From an uncultured Bulleidia sp. (GTDB taxonomy: Bacteria > Bacillota_I > Bacilli_A > Erysipelotrichales > Erysipelotrichaceae), in NCBI GenBank assembly GCA_934757945.1, contig CAKVLT010000063.1, forward strand, positions 1 through 11,840: a stretch of DNA of 11,840 nucleotides, written 5' to 3'. Positions within the stretch are counted from its first letter, which is position 1. Every line of letters starts with the position of its first letter. A program made the position numbers and the translations under genes. This document shows, piece after piece, positions 6,947-11,840 of the stretch. Under the pieces are notes generated by a model. It did not search any database. It worked only from the letters and a program-made list of their open reading frames with translations, and was not told where the DNA came from.

Positions 6947-7031
6947 ACGAGTGTGTAAAAAGTGAAGACACAGCAATTTAGAAAATTGTTTCGGCACATG
7001 TAAATTCTTTCTGGAGTTTTGGAAAGTGTAT

Positions 7032-7069
7032 GAAAAAGGAGGGGTTATCTCTCTTTTTCTTTGGTTTTT
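7032..7069 (+). terminator. Terminator of the sulfatase operon
   Basis: The 5' arm GAAAAAGGAG (7032-7041) pairs with 7049-7059 with a single bulged T, and T-rich bases follow to 7069. It is placed 85 bases after the maturase stop. The stretch 6947-7031 holds a small AT hairpin (6972-6990) and nothing else that I can see. Confidence 0.65.
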
Positions 7070-7090
7070 GGACTTTTAGACAAATAGTGC

Positions 7091-7118
7091 TTTACAAAAG
7101 TTAGATTTATGGTTTAAT
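7091..7118 (+). promoter_or_regulatory. Promoter of the purine-salvage operon
   Basis: TTTACA (7091-7096), a 16-bp spacer and TTTAAT (7113-7118) each match the consensus at five of six positions. The predicted start near 7125 places the riboswitch aptamer at the 5' end of the transcript. Confidence 0.65.
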
Positions 7119-7136
7119 GAAACTTGTTTTTCAAAG

Positions 7137-7199
7137 CATATAATGTCCTGAATATGGAAGGACAGTCTCTACATCTCGGCCGTAAATCGGGATACTATG
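7137..7199 (+). ncRNA. Purine riboswitch aptamer, guanine class
   Basis: All three helices of the purine aptamer can be drawn. P1 is 7137-7140 with 7196-7199. P2 is 7145-7149 with 7159-7163, with loop AATATGG. P3 is 7173-7179 with 7187-7193, with loop CCGTAAA. The two loops are those that form the family's loop-loop contact. The J2/3 core reads GTCTCTAC (7165-7172), with the invariant UCUAC. The base that pairs with the ligand (position 74 in the usual numbering) is C7195 in ACTATG, which specifies guanine/hypoxanthine rather than adenine. P1 is short at 4 bp. The RNA sits directly before a purine permease and adenine deaminase, consistent with purine sensing. Confidence 0.92.
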
Positions 7200-7224
7200 A
7201 TAGAATTTATTTTTCCTCTATCAT
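7197..7224 (+). promoter_or_regulatory. Candidate riboswitch expression-platform hairpin
   Basis: ATGATAGA (7197-7204) can pair perfectly over 8 bp with 7217-7224. The 5' arm reuses the 3' strand of P1, so this hairpin and the ligand-bound aptamer exclude each other. Only TTTC follows, so it is not a convincing terminator by itself. It could be an antiterminator or part of a translational switch acting on the Shine-Dalgarno sequence at 7254-7260. Confidence 0.5.
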
Positions 7225-7271
7225 TTCAGGTGTTTGGAAAACACTCAATAATGAAAGGGGATATAGTAATA

Positions 7272-8603
7272 ATGAATAAATTGAGTAAGTTTTTTGGCTT
7301 CAACGAAAAAGGCACATCATTTCAGATTGAAGTAATTGCCGGTCTGACAACATTTATGACTATGGCGTATGTACTTGTTACACAGCCAGGTGCTATCTGT
7401 GGTTTTGGACCTGATGCATTTATTGTGGATTGTACAGGAGCAGTGATTACCAAGGAAGCTATCATGGTCACATGTGCATTCATTTCCGCAGTGATTACTA
7501 TTCTGATGGGATTATATGCAAATCTTCCATTCGCTTTATCTACAGGTATGGGAAGTAACTTCATGTTCGGTGCTCTGATTCAGTCTGGCGGTATCAGTTT
7601 TGGTGGAGCCATGGCTATTACTTTAATCAGTGGTATCATCTTTGTTATCTTAACAAAACTTGGAATTCGTGATCTTATCGTAAAGGCAATGCCAAAGAAT
7701 CTGAAAACAGCTATCGGTATTGCAATTGGTTTCTTCATTGCGTATTTAGGATTCAAGAACAGTGGTATCGGTGTATTTACAGATGGTATTGCTTTAGGTG
7801 ACTTCACGCAGCCAAGTGTATATCTTGCTTTATTAGGCCTTGCAATTATCGGGGTATTAAATGCCTATAAAGTAAAGGGATCCATTATGATTGGTATCAT
7901 TGTTATCACACTTTTAGGTATTCCTTTTGGTGTAACAACATTACCTGCAGCTATAGCTAAAGTTCCTGATCTGGAAGGTCTTCAGAATATTATCTTCAGT
8001 TTTGATTTTAAATCTGTTTTAACTTTCAGTTGTATTCCATTAATCTTCATCACTTTCTGTGGTGACTTCTTCTCCACACTTGGTACAGTACTTGGGTGTG
8101 GTGCTAAAGCAGGTATGCTTGATGAAGAAGGTAACTTCCAGCATATTGAAAAGCCATTCTTAGTAGACGCTATTGGTACAGTAGTTGGTGCTTGCACAGG
8201 TAATACAACTATTACAACATTCGTTGAATCTGGTTCTGGTGTACAGGCTGGTGGAAGAACTGGCATGACAGCTATTACAGTAGCTATCTGCTTCTTATTA
8301 TCCATGTTCTTATCTCCACTGGTATTAATCATTCCTAATGCAGCAACTGGACCTGCATTAATCTATGTTGGTTTCTTAATGATTGAAGGTATCAGAGATA
8401 TCGAATTTGATAAGTTTGATGAAGCTTTTGGACCATTTATCATGATTATGTTTACAGTATTTGGTGGAAGTATTGCCGGTGGTATCTGCGCAGGTATTAT
8501 TTCTCACGTATTCATTAAAGTGGCAGTTGGTAAGGCTAAAGAAGTAAATCTCATTCTGTATATTCTCTTAATTCCGTTAATTCTGTATTTTATTGCAGGC
8601 TGA
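7272..8603 (+). CDS. NCS2/AzgA-type purine (guanine/hypoxanthine) permease
   Basis: This 443-residue polytopic permease belongs to the NCS2 nucleobase:cation family. It opens with MNKLSKFFGFNEKGTSFQIE and the family segment EVIAGLTTFMTMAYVL, then many hydrophobic helices. Conserved features include GMGSNFMFG, TFCGDFFSTLGTVLG, and the glycine/threonine-rich GNTTITTFVESGSGVQAGGRTG. The last two contain the acidic residues that bind the base in this family. ATG 7272 gives the standard family N-terminus, with AAAGGGG at 7254-7260 upstream. In-frame ATGs at 7197 and 7251 lie inside the riboswitch or on top of the ribosome binding site and are less likely. The guanine-class riboswitch upstream suggests guanine, hypoxanthine or xanthine uptake. 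With adenine deaminase next in the operon, adenine import is also possible. Confidence 0.93.
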   Translation: MNKLSKFFGFNEKGTSFQIEVIAGLTTFMTMAYVLVTQPGAICGFGPDAFIVDCTGAVITKEAIMVTCAFISAVITILMGLYANLPFALSTGMGSNFMFGALIQSGGISFGGAMAITLISGIIFVILTKLGIRDLIVKAMPKNLKTAIGIAIGFFIAYLGFKNSGIGVFTDGIALGDFTQPSVYLALLGLAIIGVLNAYKVKGSIMIGIIVITLLGIPFGVTTLPAAIAKVPDLEGLQNIIFSFDFKSVLTFSCIPLIFITFCGDFFSTLGTVLGCGAKAGMLDEEGNFQHIEKPFLVDAIGTVVGACTGNTTITTFVESGSGVQAGGRTGMTAITVAICFLLSMFLSPLVLIIPNAATGPALIYVGFLMIEGIRDIEFDKFDEAFGPFIMIMFTVFGGSIAGGICAGIISHVFIKVAVGKAKEVNLILYILLIPLILYFIAG

Positions 8604-8615
8604 TGAGGTGAAAAA

Positions 8616-10388
8616 ATGAAAGTAAAGAATAATAGAAAAGCATTAATACAGGCTGCTTTAGGTCTTGTAGAATGTGATCTTGCGATTAAAAATGCAAAAC
8701 TGGTAAACGTATTTACCGGTGAAGTGTATCCAGCTACAGTATTTGTCTATGATGGCTGTATTGCTCATGTAGAATACAACAATCTTGAAGAAGGCCTGGA
8801 TAAAGTGAAGAATGTTGTGGATGCAGAGGGTAAATACCTCATCCCTGGTCTTATCGATGCACATATGCATATTGAAAGCAGCATGATGACACCACGTAAC
8901 TTTGCCAAGGTTTCTATTCCAAGTGGTACAACAACTATTGTTATGGATCCACATGAAATTGGTAATGTATATGGTGTGGAAGGCGTCAGATACATGCACG
9001 ATTCCGGTGAAGGCTTACCACAGAGACAGTTTGTGGATATTCCAAGCTGTGTTCCTGCTGTGCCTGGATGTGAAAATGCAGGTGCTGAATTCTTTGCTAA
9101 GGAAATTGAAGAACTGGCTGATCTGAAACGTGTGATTGGTCTTGCGGAAGTAATGGACTATATCGGTATTATCAACCAGGAAGATCGTATGGTGGATATT
9201 ATCCATGCGGCTGAAAAGAAAGGCTTATATCTTCAGGGACATGCACCATTTGTGTCCGGAAGAAATCTGAGTGCATATCTGATTGGAGGCCCAATCAGTG
9301 ATCATGAATCCAGAGTTGGTTTGGAAGCTTTGGAAAAGCTGAGATATGGTATGCATGTGGACGCAAGAGAGTCCAGTATTACACGCAATGTCAAAGACAT
9401 CTGGGAAGGTGTGAAGCACTGTAAGTTCTTTGATAACTATTCCCTGTGTACAGATGATAGAGAAGCAGATGATCTTTTACATGAAGGCCATATTAACTAT
9501 GTAGTCAATACTGCTATCAAGTATGGTATGGATCCAATCCTTGCCATCAAGTCTGCTACTTTAAACACTGCCAGAGAAATGAACGTAACAGATCTTGGTG
9601 CAATTGCGCCTGGCTATGTTGCAGATATGCTGTTAGTGGAAGATCTGAATAACATTCAGCCAACTCATGTATATTTCGAAGGTAAATTAGTTGCTAAAGA
9701 TGGTAAACTGGTTAATCCTATTGAAGATCAGTCTTATGAAATCGAAACAAGAAACTCTGTACAGTTAAAAGAGCTGTCTGCAGATGATTTCAAAGTGAAG
9801 GCTCCAATTGAAAACGGTAAGGTTGTTGCAAATGTTATGGCATATCCTGACCTGGAACTTTCTTCTACTTATGCTGAAAAGACAGAGTTTGAAGTAAAAG
9901 ATGGTTGTGTTGTATTACCTGATGAAGACTATAAGTTTGTGATTGTCTTAAACCGTTATGGTAAAGGAACAATCGGCAAAGGTATTGTTAAGGGATTTGG
10001 AACTAAGAGAGGTGCTTTAGCTTCTACGGTTTCTCATGACTCTCACAATCTGACAATTGTTTATGATAATCCGGAAGATGCATTACTTGTTGCAAACAAG
10101 CTGAAAGAATGCGGTGGTGGTATGTGTGCTGCCTATAACGGAGAAATCTTGGCGACTCTGGAACTTCCTCTGGCTGGTCTGATGTCTTTAAAACCTGCAG
10201 AAGAATTATCTGTAGATTCCAAGAAGATGAAACAGGCAAACTATACACTGGGATTAACAGAAATGGAAAATCCTCTGTTAAGAATCGTTACACTGGCATT
10301 GCCTGTTATTCCTGAAGTGAAGATGAGTGATCTTGGTCTGGTAGACGTTGCGACTAAGACATTGGTTCCTTTATTTCCTGAACAGTAA
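8616..10388 (+). CDS. ade: Adenine deaminase
   Basis: This 590-residue amidohydrolase converts adenine to hypoxanthine and ammonia, feeding purine salvage. The length is normal for the bacterial Ade/AdeC family. Metal-site motifs in order are HMHIESS (83-89, His83 and His85), DPHEIGN (111-117), GHAPFVSG (with His209) and LCTDDR (Asp280). The second half is the family's C-terminal domain, with KGFGTKRGALASTVSHDSHN before a GGGM segment. GAGGTG at 8605-8610 lies 5 bases before ATG 8616, and the permease stop is 12 bases upstream, so the two genes form one operon under the riboswitch. A strong terminator follows 12 bases after the stop codon. Confidence 0.96.
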   Translation: MKVKNNRKALIQAALGLVECDLAIKNAKLVNVFTGEVYPATVFVYDGCIAHVEYNNLEEGLDKVKNVVDAEGKYLIPGLIDAHMHIESSMMTPRNFAKVSIPSGTTTIVMDPHEIGNVYGVEGVRYMHDSGEGLPQRQFVDIPSCVPAVPGCENAGAEFFAKEIEELADLKRVIGLAEVMDYIGIINQEDRMVDIIHAAEKKGLYLQGHAPFVSGRNLSAYLIGGPISDHESRVGLEALEKLRYGMHVDARESSITRNVKDIWEGVKHCKFFDNYSLCTDDREADDLLHEGHINYVVNTAIKYGMDPILAIKSATLNTAREMNVTDLGAIAPGYVADMLLVEDLNNIQPTHVYFEGKLVAKDGKLVNPIEDQSYEIETRNSVQLKELSADDFKVKAPIENGKVVANVMAYPDLELSSTYAEKTEFEVKDGCVVLPDEDYKFVIVLNRYGKGTIGKGIVKGFGTKRGALASTVSHDSHNLTIVYDNPEDALLVANKLKECGGGMCAAYNGEILATLELPLAGLMSLKPAEELSVDSKKMKQANYTLGLTEMENPLLRIVTLALPVIPEVKMSDLGLVDVATKTLVPLFPEQ

Positions 10389-10400
10389 TGAATAAAAATG

Positions 10401-10432
10401 AAGATGGACTTGTAAAGAGTTCATCTTTTTTT
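10401..10432 (+). terminator. Terminator of the purine-salvage operon
   Basis: A 10-bp stem (10401-10410 with 10418-10427, one G-T pair) has a 7-base loop and is followed by T residues to 10432. Confidence 0.9.
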
Positions 10433-10493
10433 AGCCTGAATATGAAAGAACTGAAGGGGGAAGCGCAAAATGAGAAATGAAGAGTCTTTCAAT

Positions 10494-10520
10494 AAAAAAG
10501 ATAGTGAAAGATTCACTATC
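10494..10520 (-). terminator. Terminator of the toxin-antitoxin operon
   Basis: A perfect 9-bp stem with a 3-base loop (10500-10508 with 10512-10520) is followed on the - strand by six T residues (10499 down to 10494). It ends the - strand transcript 77 bases after the toxin stop. The rest of the interval 10433-10596 shows no convincing gene. Confidence 0.85.
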
Positions 10521-10596
10521 CAAATAAGTTGAAAAAAGGATTGTGTGATTGACGGGAATACATACTTAATAATATGTGTTTGCCAGCATGTTGGTT

Positions 10597-10926
10597 TTAA
10601 AAATGACTGGTGCGTTTCAGTATGGAATTCCAATTACTTTTGCCATAGAGAAAACGAATGATATAAACGGTTTTGGTCACTTCATCAGTTCTGTAAAAAG
10701 CTAAATAATTGTTGACTTTGATAAAACGAATTCTCCAAGATTTCAGCACTTCGTCAGAAATGATTGGATTAAGCGTTGCGTTTATTGAAAGAAGTTGAAA
10801 TTGTTTTTCTGCTTCTTCAATTAGTCGAGTTGCGGCAATAGGATTTTTTAATACAGAATCAATATAGTCCACTGCAGAAATTAAATCCTCCTCAGCTTCT
10901 TCAGTAACATAAATATTCCAGTTCAT
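10597..10926 (-). CDS. RelE/ParE-family toxin
   Basis: This 109-residue protein has the size and pattern of the RelE/ParE superfamily. An N-terminal strand (NWNIYVTEEAEEDL) leads into a helical hairpin, then a C-terminal beta sheet with SWRIRFIKVNNYLAFYRTD and a final VYIIRFLYGKSNW strand. RelE-type members cut mRNA on the ribosome and ParE-type members poison gyrase. The sequence alone does not separate the two, though a Phd/YefM-type partner is more typical of the RelE/YoeB side. Its start overlaps the antitoxin stop by one base (TAATG on the - strand), so translation is probably coupled. It shares one promoter and one terminator with the antitoxin. Confidence 0.88.
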   Translation of the reverse strand: MNWNIYVTEEAEEDLISAVDYIDSVLKNPIAATRLIEEAEKQFQLLSINATLNPIISDEVLKSWRIRFIKVNNYLAFYRTDEVTKTVYIIRFLYGKSNWNSILKRTSHF

Positions 10927-11186
10927 TATTTTCTTCTCTTTTTAAGATCATCAATCACCTGAGACAGTGGACGTATTCTGTTATTCTCAATATCCTGCAT
11001 TCCTTTTTGAATGCGGCTATAAAGTTCAAAACGTCCTAGCATTTCTTCATAAGTTTCAATACTCATCACAGCTAAATCTCCTTTTCCATTTTTGGTGATG
11101 AAAACTGGTTCGTCATATTCATGACAATATGTGGAAATTTCATTATAGTTGTTACGTAAATCAGCACTTGAACGAATATTTGGCAT
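10926..11186 (-). CDS. Phd/YefM-family antitoxin
   Basis: This 86-residue antitoxin has an N-terminal DNA-binding fold typical of Phd/YefM (MPNIRSSADLRNNYNEIS, then PVFITKNGKGDLAVMSIETYEEM, about residues 1-50). A basic, flexible C-terminal tail follows (about 51-86, ending KKRRK) that would wrap and neutralise the toxin. AGGAGGG at 11191-11197 is a near-perfect ribosome binding site. The N-terminal domain would also repress the operon through the inverted repeat at 11200-11235. The gene comes first in the operon, the usual order. Confidence 0.92.
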   Translation of the reverse strand: MPNIRSSADLRNNYNEISTYCHEYDEPVFITKNGKGDLAVMSIETYEEMLGRFELYSRIQKGMQDIENNRIRPLSQVIDDLKKRRK

Positions 11187-11199
11187 AATACCCTCCTTT

Positions 11200-11235
11200 T
11201 ATATACAAAAATTATACATAAATTTCTGTATATAT
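11200..11235. promoter_or_regulatory. Candidate antitoxin operator
   Basis: The 8-base inverted repeat TATATACA (11200-11207) and TGTATATA (11227-11234) flanks the -10 box. Another TATACA lies at 11213-11218, about one turn from the first arm. YefM-type antitoxins bind TGTACA-like palindromes, so the half-site resemblance supports autoregulation. Confidence 0.5.
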
Positions 11236-11239
11236 CCAA
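11211..11239 (-). promoter_or_regulatory. Promoter of the toxin-antitoxin operon
   Basis: On the - strand, TTGGAT (11239-11234), a 17-bp spacer and a consensus TATAAT (11216-11211) lie just upstream of the antitoxin ribosome binding site. Confidence 0.8.
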
Positions 11240-11287
11240 TGAGAAATGCAAATGTATTAATGAAGTATTTGTAGGTTTCCAGCTGAA

Positions 11288-11318
11288 CTAAAAAAGTCCT
11301 GTATGAGGACTTTTTTAG
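11288..11318. terminator. Symmetrical terminator after ridA
   Basis: A perfect 12-bp stem (11288-11299 with 11307-11318) has a 7-base loop. A and T runs within the arms give a T-tract whichever way it is read. It lies 6 bases past the RidA stop and would insulate ridA from the toxin-antitoxin operon. Confidence 0.88.
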
Positions 11319-11324
11319 TACTGT

Positions 11325-11693
11325 TTAAAGCTCTGCAATGGCTTCTATTTCACACTGAGCATCTTTTGGTAAAGTCTTAACAGCTACACAGGAACGTGCA
11401 GGATTAGAAGTGAAGTACTTTGCATAGACTTCATTGAATGCTCCAAAGTTACTCATATCTGACAGAAAACATGTGGTTTTGAATACTTTATCTGCATTAC
11501 TGCCTGCTGCTTCCAGAATGGCAATAACATTTTTACAGCTTTGTTCTGCCTGTTCTTCAATAGCGTCTGGCATTGTTCCGGTTTCCGGGTCTACTGGTAA
11601 CTGTCCGGAAGTATATACAGTATTACCCGTGATATAGCCTTGGGAATATGGACCGATAGCACCTGGTGCCTTGTCTGTTATAATCTTTTGCAT
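11325..11693 (-). CDS. ridA: RidA-family reactive imine/enamine deaminase
   Basis: This 122-residue cytosolic protein of the YjgF/YER057c/UK114 family hydrolyses 2-aminoacrylate and related imines formed by PLP enzymes. Visible family features are IGPYSQG (13-19), YTSGQLPVDPETG, the segment ending TTCFLSDM, and the substrate-binding arginine in PARSCVAV (Arg100). The C-terminus is CEIEAIAEL (Glu115). ATG 11693 has GAGGAA 7 bases upstream and gives the usual family N-terminus; an earlier in-frame ATG at 11750 lies upstream of the promoter's -10 box and is rejected. The gene has its own promoter and terminator and is transcribed alone. The assignment to RidA proper rather than another Rid subfamily rests on the arginine and overall match. 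Confidence 0.94.
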   Translation of the reverse strand: MQKIITDKAPGAIGPYSQGYITGNTVYTSGQLPVDPETGTMPDAIEEQAEQSCKNVIAILEAAGSNADKVFKTTCFLSDMSNFGAFNEVYAKYFTSNPARSCVAVKTLPKDAQCEIEAIAEL

Positions 11694-11721
11694 TGTTGTC
11701 TTCCTCACTTTATCTGGAATC

Positions 11722-11750
11722 ATTATAGTACAGTGCAGATTTAGCCGCAA
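11722..11750 (-). promoter_or_regulatory. Promoter of ridA
   Basis: On the - strand, TTGCGG (11750-11745), a 17-bp spacer and a consensus TATAAT (11727-11722) lie 28 bases before the start codon. The -10 match and spacing are good, while the -35 is only fair. Confidence 0.7.
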
Positions 11751-11765
11751 TTTCCATGCACTGCA

Positions 11766-11840
11766 ATCGAGTAGGAGGAATTTCTCTTAAATGAGAAATG
11801 CCGACCTCTCACACCACCGTACGTACGGTTCCGTATACGG
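11766..11840 (-). mobile_element. 3' end of a bacterial group II intron (domains V-VI), truncated by the window edge
   Basis: Read on the - strand, 11840-11817 folds as domain V. CCGTA pairs with TACGG, a two-base CG bulge follows on the 3' strand, and TACG/CGTA closes with a GAAC loop. Domain VI follows, with GAGAGG near its base and a 7-bp inner hairpin (11780-11786 with 11793-11799). The 3' end reads CCTACTCGAT, in which A at 11772 would be the branch-point adenosine seven bases from the splice site at 11766. The reverse transcriptase/maturase and domains I-IV would lie beyond 11840, so completeness cannot be judged. The exact 3' boundary could shift by a base. Confidence 0.85.

Noticed and set aside
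6972..6990. 8-bp AT-rich hairpin after the maturase gene
   Set aside because: It has no T-run and a weak stem. The hairpin at 7032-7059 is a better terminator.
6443..6997. 184-codon open frame on the - strand over the sulfatase maturase
   Set aside because: It is antisense to conserved radical-SAM/SPASM cysteines. Its His/Ile/Phe-rich translation is typical of a reverse shadow.
7197..7271. N-terminal extension of the purine permease from ATG 7197 or 7251
   Set aside because: The extension would be encoded within the riboswitch P1 and platform and lacks homology-like character. ATG 7272 gives the usual family N-terminus.
7982..8332. 116-codon open frame on the - strand over the purine permease
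   Set aside because: It is antisense to conserved NCS2 motifs, with no Shine-Dalgarno sequence or promoter.
10470..10532. 20-codon + strand mini-ORF (MRNEESFNKK...) preceded by GGGGG at 10456-10460
   Set aside because: It has a fair ribosome binding site, but it contains the perfect hairpin with an A-run that serves as the - strand terminator of the toxin-antitoxin operon. It lies just after the ade terminator with no promoter seen. A short peptide is not excluded, but support is too thin.
11694..11750. 19-residue N-terminal extension of RidA from ATG 11750
   Set aside because: It would be translated from DNA containing the -35 and -10 boxes. The ribosome binding site and family alignment support ATG 11693.
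1..11840. tRNA, rRNA or CRISPR arrays
   Set aside because: I saw no tRNA cloverleaf with a GTTCRA-type T loop, no rRNA-like stretches, and no regularly spaced direct repeats.

Overview
The window looks like the chromosome of an anaerobic, A+T-rich Gram-positive bacterium (Bacillota), probably a gut or mucosal commensal. The signs are strong AGGAGG-type ribosome binding sites, short intergenic regions with hairpin/T-run terminators, a purine riboswitch, a PTS permease, an oxygen-sensitive radical-SAM sulfatase maturase and LacI-type control. An Erysipelotrichales/Clostridia-type host would fit, but I cannot name a genus from this sequence alone.

Layout: (1) Positions 1-122 hold what may be the last codons of an upstream gene and a strong terminator. 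(2) 188-1288 (+) encodes a VanZ-like/RDD membrane protein. (3) 1347-2390 (-) encodes a LacI-family regulator. It is divergent from (4) a sulfatase operon on the + strand: sulfatase (2562-4043), an EIIC-only PTS permease (4045-5322), an unrecognised small membrane protein (5346-5792), a 13-bp hairpin, then an anaerobic sulfatase-maturating enzyme (5852-6946). The divergent intergenic region carries three AAACGTTT-centred palindromes. One lies between the -35 and -10 boxes of a good promoter and one at the expected transcription start.

(5) 7091-10432 (+) is a purine-salvage unit: promoter, guanine-class purine riboswitch, NCS2/AzgA-type purine permease (7272-8603), adenine deaminase (8616-10388), terminator. 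(6) 10597-11186 (-) is a Phd/YefM-RelE/ParE type II toxin-antitoxin operon with its own promoter, a candidate operator and a terminator. (7) 11325-11693 (-) is a RidA-family imine deaminase with its own promoter and a symmetrical terminator. (8) 11766-11840 (-) is the 3' end (domains V and VI) of a bacterial group II intron that continues past the window edge and sits 15 bp upstream of the ridA -35 box.

How the genes work together: the most distinctive part is the LacI-controlled sulfatase locus. The sulfatase has a Cys-type active-site motif and no signal peptide. It is co-transcribed with a sugar permease subunit, and the enzyme that would convert that Cys to formylglycine is encoded just downstream. 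This suggests import of a sulfated sugar followed by desulfation inside the cell. The locus has no EIIA or EIIB, no kinase and no glycoside hydrolase, and it contains a membrane protein of unknown role, so the chemistry of uptake is open. The purine unit is ordinary in content: permease plus adenine-to-hypoxanthine conversion, sensed by a guanine-type aptamer. Its switch has an unusually short P1 and a competing hairpin.
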